The translations under genes were made by a program, and so were the position numbers. The notes under the pieces are model-generated. The model saw nothing but the letters and a program-made list of their open reading frames with translations, did no database searches and was not told where the DNA came from. 54,244 nt of DNA, taken from assembly GCA_022360275.1 (NCBI GenBank), contig JAKSDC010000145.1:1-54244 (forward strand), in the 5' to 3' direction. Below are positions 1 through 9,149 of this stretch, one piece after another; the stretch's first letter is position 1; each line of letters opens with the position of its first letter. The DNA is from Chlorobiales bacterium (GTDB lineage Bacteria > Bacteroidota > Chlorobiia > Chlorobiales > Chlorobiaceae).

Positions 1-372
1 AAACTAGGGTTCGATGCTGTGTATGGCGATGCCTCCGATCAGGAATTCATAGGTTCATTGCCCCTTAGAGGTGTGCAGTGGGTTGTTTCATCGGTGGCAC
101 AATATGACTTTCTCGGATTAACTCATGAAGATCCCCGTATCGCACTGATCGACGCGCTCAAACAGCAGCGTTTCGGAGGGAAAATCGCAGTGTCGACGCA
201 AAAGATCGATGAGCGGGAGAAATTGATTTCCAAAGGAGCTGATGTTGTGTTTTTGCCATTCTACGATGCTGCGGAACGTGCCGCTAAACGGTTGGCTGAA
301 GCTATGCAATGTGAGTTGCCGACAAAGAACTTTCACGAATCCGGTAGGGAGGAACACCATGCGAACATTTAA
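1..372 (+). CDS. C-terminal part of an RCK_N (TrkA-N) cation transport protein, 5' truncated
   Basis: The reading frame is open from the first base of the window and ends at 372, so only about 123 C-terminal residues are seen. The pattern GFDAVYGDASD, then a hydrophobic beta strand (QWVVSSV), then GGKIAVST and GADVVFLPF, is that of a Rossmann-type NAD-binding RCK_N domain as found behind the membrane domain of Kef/CPA2 cation:proton antiporters and in TrkA. In this family the domain senses nucleotide and gates K+ or Na+ transport at the cytoplasmic face. The membrane part must lie left of the window, so antiporter versus separate TrkA-like subunit cannot be decided. The 3' end overlaps the next gene by 14 bases, suggesting translational coupling with a universal stress protein. 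Confidence 0.75.
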   Translation, partial: KLGFDAVYGDASDQEFIGSLPLRGVQWVVSSVAQYDFLGLTHEDPRIALIDALKQQRFGGKIAVSTQKIDEREKLISKGADVVFLPFYDAAERAAKRLAEAMQCELPTKNFHESGREEHHANI

Positions 373-1303
373 CTCTATACTGTATGTCACTGACGGGATT
401 TTTGATGAAACAGCGGGGCTGAAGCAGGCGCTGCAGCTTGCAGAATCCAGCCGGTCAACACTGGATGTTTTGCTTGTCTATTCCGTCCTCCCGAAATCAC
501 AGAGGGCTTATGCTGATACCTACTCGAAATATCTTGAAGAGCAGCTCTCTCTGGCTCTTGAGAAGACTCATGAAGCGCTGAACCTCGACGATGGCAAAGT
601 ACCGTTGCGTATCATGCAGGAAGAGGTTACCATTCCTCCCGCGATACAGGCGATTCGTCATGTGCTTAACGCCGGATACGATCTTGTCGTCAAAGAGGCC
701 GAGCCGGGAGAAAGCGGTCGGGGCTTCAGGTCGATGGATATGACATTGCTGCGGAAATGTCCAGGCGCTGTCTGGTTGGTAAGGCCGTTTGTTCATCAAC
801 AAGAAGGAATAAAGGTGGCAGTGGCTGTTGATGCTGAAAGCCGTGATCTTTCAGAAAAAGCGCTTTCACTGAGACTGTTGGAGCTTTCACGATCCATGGC
901 GGCCAGATTTAACGGATCATTAGACATTCTTTCCTGTTGGGACTATGAATATGAACAGTTTCTGCGTTACAAAGCCTGGGCTAATATCTCTGAAGAAGAA
1001 CATGAAAAGAATATCAAAGAGGCGGATTCTGACCATCAGACACTTTTGAATGCATTGATTGAGGAGTCCGGCATCGGCTCCAATCATAAAGTTTTCCGTA
1101 TAAGAGGACGGCCTGATATTCTTATCCCGGAGTTTGTTGAAAGAGAGCATGTCGATATTCTTGTTATGGGAACGGTTGCCAGAACGGGCATTCTCGGGTT
1201 TCTCATCGGAAACACGGCTGAAAATATTCTGAATATAATGAAGTGTTCTTTGCTGGCATTGAAGCCTGCAGGCTTTGTTTCGCCGGTAAAGGCATTTCCC
1301 TGA
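359..1303 (+). CDS. Universal stress protein, tandem UspA domains
   Basis: A 314-residue protein. The start at 359 is chosen because an AGGGAGGA ribosome site lies just upstream and the sequence from there (MRTFNSILYVTDG) is a typical UspA first strand; the open frame reaches further left but only inside the preceding gene. Two UspA-like halves are visible, about residues 1-145 and 155-310. The second half ends with the ATP-binding loop pattern of the family (DILVMGTVARTG followed by IGNTAEN and a final strand LLALKPAG). UspE-like tandem proteins are cytoplasmic stress or nucleotide-sensing proteins. Overlap with the upstream RCK gene suggests a role alongside ion transport, as is common for Usp proteins beside antiporters; that role is inferred. 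Confidence 0.8.
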   Translation: MRTFNSILYVTDGIFDETAGLKQALQLAESSRSTLDVLLVYSVLPKSQRAYADTYSKYLEEQLSLALEKTHEALNLDDGKVPLRIMQEEVTIPPAIQAIRHVLNAGYDLVVKEAEPGESGRGFRSMDMTLLRKCPGAVWLVRPFVHQQEGIKVAVAVDAESRDLSEKALSLRLLELSRSMAARFNGSLDILSCWDYEYEQFLRYKAWANISEEEHEKNIKEADSDHQTLLNALIEESGIGSNHKVFRIRGRPDILIPEFVEREHVDILVMGTVARTGILGFLIGNTAENILNIMKCSLLALKPAGFVSPVKAFP

Positions 1304-1436
1304 TGTGTCCATATTGCTGGAAGTATAAGAGGAATGAATATATTTTAGCCGCTCATAACAATAAATAAAAGTGCCTTTTAGTCATGGATAAACGCTTATT
1401 GCAGGGAATTGCGACGTTGCAGTTCCGATCGGGAAA

Positions 1437-2243
1437 ATGAAAAACAGCTTTTTCAGGGAATTTGCCGTTACGCTTGCTGTTTTTTTGCTGTTGACCGTAC
1501 CCTTTCTGGTATGGGATATCGATATCGTTTTGCAAAAGATGTTTTACAGCGACGGCGAGTGGGTGTTCAAAAACCATGCGTTCTGGGTTTTTTTGTATGA
1601 CTACGGGCCTGTTCCGGCTTTGGGTATCTCTATAATTGCCCTGCTGATGTGGTTGGTCAGTGCTTTTACGGGATTTCAGAAACAGAACAGAAGGGTTTTT
1701 GCGTTCGTCGCCTTACTTATGGTTTTTGGACCAGGACTGGTGGTGAATGCGGTTTTTAAGGAATATTGGGGACGGCCAAGGCCCAGGGAAATTGTCGAGT
1801 TTGGCGGGCAAAGAGCGTTTGTTCCTCCTCTTGTCAAAGGAGAATTTGTCAGCTCCCGGAAGTACGAAAAAATGCTTGAATCGAGTCAGGGGGCTGTCGA
1901 GTGGGATATTCTACGCAATCTTTACCGTATAAAAGGAAGGTACAACTCGTTTCCCAATGGGCATGCCTCGGTAGGATTTTTTATGATATTTCCCTACTTC
2001 CTTTACCGGAATAGAAAGCAGGCGCTTGCAATGGTCTGGCTTATAGGTGGCTCGTGTTACGGTGTACTGATGGGAATTGGCAGGATGGCTCAGGGGGGAC
2101 ATTTTGCAAGCGATTTTCTCTGGTCAGGTGCCATGGTGTATCTGGTCGGCCTTGGTCTTTACTATGCTTTGCATATTTATGATCAGGATTTCAGCTTTCG
2201 GGGATTCATCGCTGGTTTTTCCCCGAAAAGAGCGCCGTTCTGA
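1437..2243 (+). CDS. PAP2-family membrane phosphatase
   Basis: 268 residues with hydrophobic segments near 9-29, 52-77, 88-105, 180-190, 197-215 and 228-245, so an integral membrane protein. The three signature motifs of the PAP2/acid phosphatase family are present: K108-x6-R115-P116, P173-N-G-H176 and R216-x5-H222-x3-D226, where H176, H222 and D226 would form the phosphohistidine active site. Such enzymes dephosphorylate lipid phosphates (undecaprenyl pyrophosphate, phosphatidylglycerophosphate or lipid A) at the outer face of the inner membrane; the substrate cannot be told from sequence. A roughly 55-residue insertion between motifs 1 and 2 resembles lipid A phosphatase-like members. It stands alone, 133 bases after the stress protein and 75 bases before bciA. 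Confidence 0.8.
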   Translation: MKNSFFREFAVTLAVFLLLTVPFLVWDIDIVLQKMFYSDGEWVFKNHAFWVFLYDYGPVPALGISIIALLMWLVSAFTGFQKQNRRVFAFVALLMVFGPGLVVNAVFKEYWGRPRPREIVEFGGQRAFVPPLVKGEFVSSRKYEKMLESSQGAVEWDILRNLYRIKGRYNSFPNGHASVGFFMIFPYFLYRNRKQALAMVWLIGGSCYGVLMGIGRMAQGGHFASDFLWSGAMVYLVGLGLYYALHIYDQDFSFRGFIAGFSPKRAPF

Positions 2244-2318
2244 AACATGCATACCTTTCCAGGGAAGGTGTTATTAATATACATCGCAGTTTTAGTAACA
2301 AAAATTCTTCATTAATAC

Positions 2319-3344
2319 GTGAATTCATCTCTTCCAACTGCCGGAGCAAAACAGCGGAAACGCATCTTTGTCGCTGGTGCTACAGGATATATCGGAAAGT
2401 TCGTTGTGCGTGAACTGATTGCCAGAGGGTATGAGGTGGTTAGTTTTGCCCGTGAGCGTTCAGGTGTAGGTGCATCGACGACAGCTGAACAGACGCGGAA
2501 AGAACTCAAAGGGTCCGAAGTGCGTTTCGGAGACATTAGTAATCCTGATTCGCTCATGAGGAACGGTATCCGGGGTGAACACTTCGATGTTGTGGTTTCC
2601 TGCCTGACTTCACGTACCGGTGGGATCAAAGATGCCTGGAACATAGATTATCGGGCGACAAGAAATGCTCTGGGCGCCGGAATGAAAGCAGGGGCGACGC
2701 AGTTTCTCTTGCTTTCGGCAATCTGTGTCCAGAAGCCGCTTCTTGAATTCCAGAAGGCGAAACTCAAGTTCGAGAAGGAGTTGATGGAGTCCGGTCTGAC
2801 CTATTCGATCGTCCGTCCGACGGCTTTTTTCAAATCTATTGCCGGTCAAGTGGAGTCGGTAAAAAACGGTAAACCTTTTGTCATGTTCGGTAACGGAGAG
2901 CTCACCTCCTGCAAGCCTATCAGCGAAGCCGATCTGGCCCGGTTCATGGCAGATTGTCTGGAGGATCCGGCAAAACAAAACAAGATCCTGCCTATCGGAG
3001 GTCCAGGCAAGGCGGTTTCAGTCAGAGAGCAGGGTGAAATGCTGTTTGAGCTTTTGGGGAAAGAACCCAAGTTTAAAAGGGTGCCAATCCGGATATTTGA
3101 TATGATTATCCCTGTGCTGAGCGTGCTGGCAAAGATCTTTCCGAAACTCGAGGACAAAGCCGAATTCGCCCGAATCGGCAAATATTACTGTTCCGAGTCG
3201 ATGTTGGTGTTGAATCCGGAAACAGGAAAATACGATGCGGATGCTACTCCGTCATACGGGCACGATGCCCTTCGGGATTTTTACAAACGGGTGCTCAAAG
3301 AGGGGCTTGCAGGGCAGGAGTTGGGTGATCATGCCATGTTCTGA
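2319..3344 (+). CDS. bciA: BciA-type divinyl (proto)chlorophyllide 8-vinyl reductase
   Basis: 341 residues beginning at a GTG codon. An atypical short-chain dehydrogenase with the Rossmann motif G20-A-T-G-Y-I-G26 and the domain order of the BciA/DVR family (FVAGATGYIGKFVVREL, then VVSCLTSRTGG, then the C-terminal substrate part to residue 341). BciA reduces the C8 vinyl group of divinyl protochlorophyllide with NADPH and is the form used in Chlorobium-type organisms. The overall sequence matches my recollection of Chlorobium BciA closely in length and in the VRPTAFFKS and CKPISEADLARFMADC blocks. It is monocistronic here. A short dispersed repeat begins directly at the stop codon. Confidence 0.85.
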   Translation: MNSSLPTAGAKQRKRIFVAGATGYIGKFVVRELIARGYEVVSFARERSGVGASTTAEQTRKELKGSEVRFGDISNPDSLMRNGIRGEHFDVVVSCLTSRTGGIKDAWNIDYRATRNALGAGMKAGATQFLLLSAICVQKPLLEFQKAKLKFEKELMESGLTYSIVRPTAFFKSIAGQVESVKNGKPFVMFGNGELTSCKPISEADLARFMADCLEDPAKQNKILPIGGPGKAVSVREQGEMLFELLGKEPKFKRVPIRIFDMIIPVLSVLAKIFPKLEDKAEFARIGKYYCSESMLVLNPETGKYDADATPSYGHDALRDFYKRVLKEGLAGQELGDHAMF

Positions 3345-3371
3345 GGGGGACCTCTATAAATTTGTTCCATA
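3344..3371. repeat. Short dispersed repeat, GGGnACCTCTATwwA type (possibly deleted copy)
   Basis: The core GGGGACCTCTATAAATTTG starts at the last base of the bciA stop and is followed by TTCCATAAG. The same left core occurs at 11257, 19788 and 54031, and TTTCCATAAG also ends the 11257 element. This copy looks like the two ends of such an element with the middle deleted. Confidence 0.45.
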
Positions 3372-3495
3372 AGAAAGTCATGCCGCCCTGTTTGTTGAAA
3401 CCAATCAAGTAATAAAGAGAAGTGCCCTGAATAAAGCTGAGGATATATATAATCAAACCGGGTTGATTCCTGAAAAATAGGCGGAATAAGTTGGT

Positions 3496-4086
3496 TTAGA
3501 AGTGCACAAGTGCGTAATAGAGGTTTTTTTGGACTTCACTGACGACGAAGCGGTAGCTTGTTTTGTTGCTCCACCAAAGCAGAGGGTGCCACCATTCCGG
3601 TTTTGTCGAAACAAGCATGATTTTTTTTGAGGAGCCCTCGATGGCTTTGTTCCAGGTATGGTACAGGCGAAACATGTGAGGGGGATCACTTACCACTATA
3701 GCGCTTTTCCAGCCTTTTTCTTTCATCATTTCGACCGAGTTGAGAGCTTCTTCCCAGGTTGTCTCCGAGCTGGTATCGATGATGATTGCCTTTTCGGGAA
3801 TGCCGGCTTCCATTAAACGGAGCTCTCTCCAGTTGGGTTGTGATGGTGTATAGTACTTTTGGTCGATCCCGGTCACCAGAATATTCGGAGCATACCCCTC
3901 ATTGTAAAGTTTGCCGCCATGTTCGACCCGAAGTCCGTCATCGCCTCCCAGCACGACAATGACATCGGCTTTTTCCGGTGTCCCCGCATGGTATGAAATC
4001 AGGAGCCCCAGGCTGAAAAAAGCTGCGAGCCCTATGATGCTTGCGGATAGAAGCAGCATCATGGTTTTTTTAAAAAATGCGGTCAT
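3496..4086 (-). CDS. DUF218 (YdcF/SanA/ElyC-like) membrane-anchored protein
   Basis: 196 residues from the ATG at 4086, chosen because GGAGGAT lies 8 bases upstream; a longer frame starts at a GTG at 4104. Residues 9-31 form one membrane segment and the remainder is a DUF218 domain: ADVIVVLGGDDGLRVEHGGKLY, VTGIDQKYYTP, and SETTWEEALNSVEMMKEKGW with VSDPPHMFR. The family includes E. coli ElyC, SanA and YdcF, linked to envelope polysaccharide metabolism or S-adenosylmethionine binding; biochemical function is poorly defined. The start lies inside the 3' end of the upstream hydantoinase gene (17-base overlap), so the two are probably translated from one message. Confidence 0.75.
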   Translation of the reverse strand: MTAFFKKTMMLLLSASIIGLAAFFSLGLLISYHAGTPEKADVIVVLGGDDGLRVEHGGKLYNEGYAPNILVTGIDQKYYTPSQPNWRELRLMEAGIPEKAIIIDTSSETTWEEALNSVEMMKEKGWKSAIVVSDPPHMFRLYHTWNKAIEGSSKKIMLVSTKPEWWHPLLWWSNKTSYRFVVSEVQKNLYYALVHF

Positions 4087-7000
4087 AGCCGTATCCTCCG
4101 CCACCGGGGGTTTTTATCAAAATTGCTTCTCCTGGTTGGAAGACCCGGTCGACTCTGTACCCGAGAGGGGTTTCAGTACCGTCAGTAGAAATAAGCAGGT
4201 TGATTCCTTTGGCGCCGTCACCACCTTTGTGAAGTCCGAACGGAGCTGTTGCCCTGCGTTCGGAAATAACGCTGACGTGCATAGGCTCGTTGAAGAAGAG
4301 CGCTCTTTCAATTCCCTCGCCACCTGTCCACTTCCCGGTTCCTCCCGATCCTTTCCTGATAGCAAAATGTGTTATCCTTACCGCAGGGAAACGCTGCTCA
4401 AATACTTCCGGGTCGGTAAGACGGGTGTTTGTCATGTGTATTTGCACGCCGGATGCCCCGTTGTAACCTTCAGCGGCGCCGGCGCCGCCGGGCATGGTTT
4501 CGTAGTATTGGCCGCCGGAATTGTCGGGTTTGCCGAAGAGAAGGTTGTTCATGGTGCCTTGTGATGCCGCAGCTTTTCCAAGCGCGCCCAGCAGCACGTC
4601 AACGATCCTCTGAGACGTTTCAACGTTGCCGACCGCTACCGCTGCTTCCGGTGACGGGTTAAGCAGCGAGCCTTCCGGTATGATGATGGTTACCGGTTCG
4701 AGGCAACCTGCGTTTAGTGGAATATCTTCGTCGATCAGGCAGCGGAGCGTGTAAAGAACAGCTGCAGTTGTAACGGCTGCAGGGGCGTTAATGTTGCCGG
4801 GGTCTTCCGGGCTCGTTCCGGTAAAATCAAGTACGATTCTCGGCTGTTCTCCTTTTCCGGCGGTTACATGAACCGAGACTGAAATGATTGCACCGTTATC
4901 CATTCTATCGGAAAATGTCGATTTGAACTCCCCGGTCGATCCTGCTATTTTGTGAAGCGCGCGGTGCATGGCACGCTTCGCGTTTTTTCTGATGAAGGAC
5001 ATATATCGCAATATTGTGGCTGTTCCATAGGCGGCATTCATTCTCAGCAGCTCCGTCATGCCTTTGTTGTTGGCTGCAACCTGCGCTTTGAGGTCGGAGA
5101 GCCTTTCGGGCAGGTTTCTTGCCGGATAGTCGCCCGATGTAAGCAGTTCCAGCACTTCATGTTCTCGGAAACGCCCATCTCTGACAAGCAGAAAGTTTCC
5201 TGCAACAATTCCTTCATCATCGATGGCTCTGCTTGAAGGCGGCATGGAACCCGGGGTGATGCCGCCGATATCCGCATGATGTCCGCGGTTGGCGAGATAG
5301 TAGGATGGAGCGTTTTCTTCGCAGAAAACAGGCGTGACTATTGTTATGTCCGGCAGGTGAGAACCTCCCTGATGCGGGTTGTTAGCCAGATACATATCGC
5401 CGCTGCGCATGGTTGTCCGGTTTTCCCGGATGATGTGCCGGACTGTTGCTTCCATGGCCCCGAGATGTACCGGAATATGGGGGGCATGGGCAATGAGTTT
5501 TCCTTTGTTGTCGAACAAGGCACAGGAAAAATCGTGTCGCTCTTTCATGTTAACCGAATGAGCGGTATTGGCGAGCGTATGTCCCATCTGCTCGGCTATG
5601 TTCATGAAAAGGTTGTTGAACACCTCGAGCATTACCGGGTCGGCTTTTGTATTTTCGGTTTGCTGTTTTTGTTGCTCGGCTCCAATCCCGGTTTTATCGC
5701 TGAGTATGAGATTGTACATCGCATCCATTTCGATTACAAAATCCTTCTGAACAAGAAGCGTCAGTTGCGCATCCACGATCATTGCCGGTCCCCTCAGCCG
5801 GTTTCCTGGTGTCAGTGAAGATCTATCGAAGACAGGGATTTCTGTACATGATCCCGTGAGCCATCCCGGGCATGAAGAACGGTGGCGGACAGCGCTCGGC
5901 TTTCCGGCAGGCAGGGGAGATGGGTTCAGATCAGGCGCGGGAGAAGCTGCAGAGACTTCTGTCCGCATATTGACAACCTCGATTGTTTCGGTATCGGGTT
6001 TGAAACCGAACCTGCTGAAATATTCGTCTTTGAACCGCGCCAGTATTTTTTCCATGGAGTCGAAAGAGGCGCGTTCGCAGCCTTTGCCTGCTGGAATGGA
6101 TAACCAGGTGTCGGTTCCTTTCGGCCTGAGATCAAGAAAAACACCGATAGTTATCTGTGTTGTGTTTTCTTCGTCATCAAGCCGCTCAATCAGGGTATTG
6201 GCTTCAAACCTTGCTTTACTTTCAAGAGTCTGGAGCAGCTCGACCGTAAGGAGCTTCATGACAGGATGTGCAGTACGTTCAAGGCGGTCTGCCACAGCGA
6301 TGCCGTATGCGGAAAAAACGCTGGAGAGAGGGGGGACGATGATGGTTTTGATCCCGAGTATTCGCGCAATATCGCATACGTGTTGCGGAGCGGCTCCTCC
6401 GAAGCATACCAGAGCGTGATGACGGATGTCGTAGCCACGCGATACCGATATTTTCTTCATCGCCCTGCACATGATTTCATTTGCTATCCTGAGATATCCT
6501 TCAGCGAGATTTTCGGGTGAATAGGACAGGCCGGTTGCTTTATTTACTGTTGCCGCAAGATCGGTGAATTTCTCTATGACGATTTTCTGGTCGAGAGGTT
6601 TATCGTGTGTTTTTCCGAATGTTTCAGGCATGAACTCGGGAATAATTCTGCCAAGCAGGAGGTTTGCGTCGGTGACGGTAAGCGGACCGTTTAGTCCGTA
6701 ACAGGCGGGGCCGGGATTCGAGCCGGCGGATTCAGGGCCTACAAGAAGTCTTTCACCATCAAAAGAGAGAATCGATCCGCCTCCGGCTGCAACGGTTTCT
6801 ACGTCGAGCATGTCGGTGTAGAACGGAACTCCTGCCGCAGAACTCTCAAAGACATGATGGTAGTCGCCGTCGTAACGAGAAACATCAGTCGATGTGCCTC
6901 CCATGTCGAACCCTATGGATTGAGCAATGCCGAGTCGTGTGGAAAGTGTTCCGAAACCTATCACTCCTCCGGCCGGTCCTGATAGAATCGTGTCTTTTGC

Positions 7001-7759
7001 ATGCAAGTCACCGGCATCGATAAGGCCGCCGGAGCTTTGCATGAACTCGATGCTTACCGGACCGGCAAGTTTTCTTAGCTTCTCGGCATAACTGAAAAGC
7101 ACTGGTCCGAGATAGGCCTCGATCATTGTTGTTTGGCCTCTTTTGAGAAAGTTGATAAGGGGCATGACTTCATGTGAGGCTACAACATGCTTGAAACCGG
7201 CTTTTTCCCGGGCTATACGTGCTATGATTTGCTCATGTTGCGGATTTATCCATGAATGTTTCAGGACTATTGCAAGATTTTCATATCCGGAAGCACGAAT
7301 TTCATGTAAAGCTCTTTCAACTGCTTCGATGTTGATTTCCTTAAGAATAGTTCCTGAGGCATCAGTTTCTTCGCTGATTCCGCTTACCCGGCTGTAAATC
7401 GGTTGAGGCTTGATTATTTTCAGGTTGAACAACTTCGGGCGGGTTCCATTGCCGATGGCGAGCAGGTCTTCAAAACCTTTTGTGATGCAAAGCGCGGCCG
7501 ATGCGCCTTTTCTTTCAAGCAGAGCGTTGGTTGCAACTGTTGTTCCGATACGGATGCACCTGATCATGGCCGGGTCTAACCTTTCTTCAGGTGACAAGTT
7601 AAGAATGTGTCTTATTCCGTTGATGCCCGCATCTTCATAGGCATCCGATTCCGAGAGGAGTTTGTGGGTGTGAATGTTTCCGTATGGGTCGTATCCCACA
7701 ACATCTGTAAAGGTTCCCCCGCGATCGACAGCAAAATTCCATTTATGCTCTCTACTCAT
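4070..7759 (-). CDS. 5-oxoprolinase / N-methylhydantoinase, HyuA-HyuB fusion
   Basis: About 1229 residues from the ATG at 7759 (a GTG two codons earlier at 7765 is possible; no good ribosome site for either). The N-terminal two thirds are hydantoinase A/oxoprolinase: AVDRGGTFTDVVG at the start, IGTTVATNALLERKG, IGFDMGGTSTDVSRYDG and VCFGGAAPQHVCDIA, an ASKHA-type ATP-binding fold. The C-terminal part, from roughly residue 725, is HyuB: MLEVFNNLFMNIAEQMG, HAPHIPVHLGAMEATV, DMYLANNPHQGGSHLPDI and a final FQPGEAILIKTPGGGGYG. Single-chain A+B proteins of this length are usual for ATP-dependent 5-oxoprolinases, which open 5-oxo-L-proline to glutamate, but hydantoinases look alike. Cytoplasmic. A DUF218 gene follows with overlap. 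Confidence 0.85.
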   Translation of the reverse strand: MSREHKWNFAVDRGGTFTDVVGYDPYGNIHTHKLLSESDAYEDAGINGIRHILNLSPEERLDPAMIRCIRIGTTVATNALLERKGASAALCITKGFEDLLAIGNGTRPKLFNLKIIKPQPIYSRVSGISEETDASGTILKEINIEAVERALHEIRASGYENLAIVLKHSWINPQHEQIIARIAREKAGFKHVVASHEVMPLINFLKRGQTTMIEAYLGPVLFSYAEKLRKLAGPVSIEFMQSSGGLIDAGDLHAKDTILSGPAGGVIGFGTLSTRLGIAQSIGFDMGGTSTDVSRYDGDYHHVFESSAAGVPFYTDMLDVETVAAGGGSILSFDGERLLVGPESAGSNPGPACYGLNGPLTVTDANLLLGRIIPEFMPETFGKTHDKPLDQKIVIEKFTDLAATVNKATGLSYSPENLAEGYLRIANEIMCRAMKKISVSRGYDIRHHALVCFGGAAPQHVCDIARILGIKTIIVPPLSSVFSAYGIAVADRLERTAHPVMKLLTVELLQTLESKARFEANTLIERLDDEENTTQITIGVFLDLRPKGTDTWLSIPAGKGCERASFDSMEKILARFKDEYFSRFGFKPDTETIEVVNMRTEVSAASPAPDLNPSPLPAGKPSAVRHRSSCPGWLTGSCTEIPVFDRSSLTPGNRLRGPAMIVDAQLTLLVQKDFVIEMDAMYNLILSDKTGIGAEQQKQQTENTKADPVMLEVFNNLFMNIAEQMGHTLANTAHSVNMKERHDFSCALFDNKGKLIAHAPHIPVHLGAMEATVRHIIRENRTTMRSGDMYLANNPHQGGSHLPDITIVTPVFCEENAPSYYLANRGHHADIGGITPGSMPPSSRAIDDEGIVAGNFLLVRDGRFREHEVLELLTSGDYPARNLPERLSDLKAQVAANNKGMTELLRMNAAYGTATILRYMSFIRKNAKRAMHRALHKIAGSTGEFKSTFSDRMDNGAIISVSVHVTAGKGEQPRIVLDFTGTSPEDPGNINAPAAVTTAAVLYTLRCLIDEDIPLNAGCLEPVTIIIPEGSLLNPSPEAAVAVGNVETSQRIVDVLLGALGKAAASQGTMNNLLFGKPDNSGGQYYETMPGGAGAAEGYNGASGVQIHMTNTRLTDPEVFEQRFPAVRITHFAIRKGSGGTGKWTGGEGIERALFFNEPMHVSVISERRATAPFGLHKGGDGAKGINLLISTDGTETPLGYRVDRVFQPGEAILIKTPGGGGYGYDRIF

Positions 7760-7765
7760 TGCCAC

Positions 7766-8014
7766 ACATTTGCCACTTTTTAAAAAAACAATATACCCTT
7801 GCTATGCATCTTGAAAAAAGCCGGTTGGCGACGTTACCATAAAATCAAGATACACCAGTGGCGCTGGAAAGCTTGACAATTCGGGATTACCGCGAAATTA
7901 TAAATGCCGAGGTCAAAAAGAAAAATTTCAAGAACCTGATAGGAGGAAGAGGAACCATTCTTTTACCGTGAGAGGCTCTTTCGGAAAACCGGTATTCCAA
8001 TACCGCTGTATGAC
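7766..8014. other. Intergenic stretch with a promoter-like signal and a small unexplained open frame
   Basis: On the + strand there is TTGACA at 7873-7878 with an AT-rich TATAAA at 7899, and a short open frame 7858-7971 (GTG start, about 37 codons) whose translation (LTIRDYREIINAEV, then KNFKNLIGGRGT) reads like real protein before stopping. No gene follows on this strand. I see it as a possible relic; I do not recognise the family. Confidence 0.2.
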
Positions 8015-9055
8015 TTACTCTTCATTGGGCATCTTATTTTCCTTGTATTTCATCCAGTTCTTGTCGATTACCGGATGGTGGGGTGACGCCTTCTTGATGA
8101 TCTCGTCCCTTGCGGCTTCTCCCATCAATTCCACGTCCATCCGGTATTCCAGCTCCTGCCCAAAAACATTAACCGCGAGGTCCCGGTCATTGATGATACG
8201 GCCCAGCAGCATGATCAGATCATCCTCGGTGACGTCCAAAATCGACTCGGCCATGATCAGCCGATCGTTGATCGCGTCGCTTCCCATCATCTCGGCCAGT
8301 ATCTGGAAATGGACGTTTTCCCGGCGCATGGCCCATGCAGAATTGACAACAGCGTACAACTTTGACCATTCAGCTTCACCCATCTCCTTGCGCCACCGGG
8401 TCAGAACATCCTCGAAATGGTCGACCTGGAGCTTGGCGGCAAGTTCAATGTTTTCTTTTATGGAAGGCCATACCTTTTTTGTGTAGGCGCTGTAGTCCGA
8501 GGCGGTGACTTTGCCGGTTCTCAATGCCCTGCCGGTGAAGGAGATTCCACCTTTCAGAATGGTTCGGCAATTCTTCTCCACCTTTTCCGGCATCCCCGCT
8601 TGGTCAAGAATTTCGAGAGCTTTTACAAGCATTTTATTGAATTCAGCAAGCTTGGGTTTCCAGTTATCACCAGGACTGTTGAAGTACGGAGAGACGATCA
8701 CAAAAACACCTACAATGGTATGCGAGACGGATTTTACCTGCTGGTACAGGGGAGGAACCGGTTCGATCTCCACAACACTGCCTTGGCGGCGCAGGACGTA
8801 CTTGCCCCCTACGCCGTTAAACAAAGCCAGGAGAACCGGTGATTGGCTTTCACCGACCAGCCGTTGCGTAACGGCGTAATTGGCTTGCATTTTATCGTCC
8901 AGGTCATACAAACGCATAGCGGCAGCTTTCGAGGCAGTCAGCCTCTCTTGGCCTACGACTCCCTTGCTTTCGCATAGTGCCGGAGCTGTTCCCGCGAGAA
9001 AGGTACATACAGCAACCACCATAGATATTAACCGGGAAAAAGCTTTGCCCTTCAT
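8015..9055 (-). CDS. Exported protein of unknown function
   Basis: 346 residues with a clear Sec signal peptide: basic start MKGKAFSR, hydrophobic core to about residue 22, and an A-P-A type cleavage site near 26-28. The mature part is mainly helical, with recognisable blocks KMQANYAVTQRLVGESQSPV, VKSVSHTIVGVFVIVSPYF and LGRIINDRDLAVNVFGQELE. I do not recognise a family. One weakly hydrophobic stretch (HTIVGVFVIVSP) could peripherally contact a membrane. It lies 94 bases downstream of, and in the same direction as, an exported deaminase-fold protein, so the two may share a transcript and a periplasmic function. A ribosome site (AAGGAGG) precedes the start. Confidence 0.6.
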   Translation of the reverse strand: MKGKAFSRLISMVVAVCTFLAGTAPALCESKGVVGQERLTASKAAAMRLYDLDDKMQANYAVTQRLVGESQSPVLLALFNGVGGKYVLRRQGSVVEIEPVPPLYQQVKSVSHTIVGVFVIVSPYFNSPGDNWKPKLAEFNKMLVKALEILDQAGMPEKVEKNCRTILKGGISFTGRALRTGKVTASDYSAYTKKVWPSIKENIELAAKLQVDHFEDVLTRWRKEMGEAEWSKLYAVVNSAWAMRRENVHFQILAEMMGSDAINDRLIMAESILDVTEDDLIMLLGRIINDRDLAVNVFGQELEYRMDVELMGEAARDEIIKKASPHHPVIDKNWMKYKENKMPNEE

Positions 9056-9149
9056 TTTGTCCTCCTTTTTTCAGTTATGCCGGTGTTTGTCATCCATAAA
9101 ACGGATCGAAGTGTCGCGTTCCGAATCAAAACACAAATAACCATTATGC

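Noticed and set aside
118..2102. Minus-strand open frames opposite the stress protein and PAP2 genes
   Set aside because: They lie fully inside well-supported genes, have no ribosome sites and no family features.
3911..6520. Several + strand frames of 60-217 residues opposite the hydantoinase gene
   Set aside because: Shadows of a single 1229-residue gene whose motifs are unambiguous.
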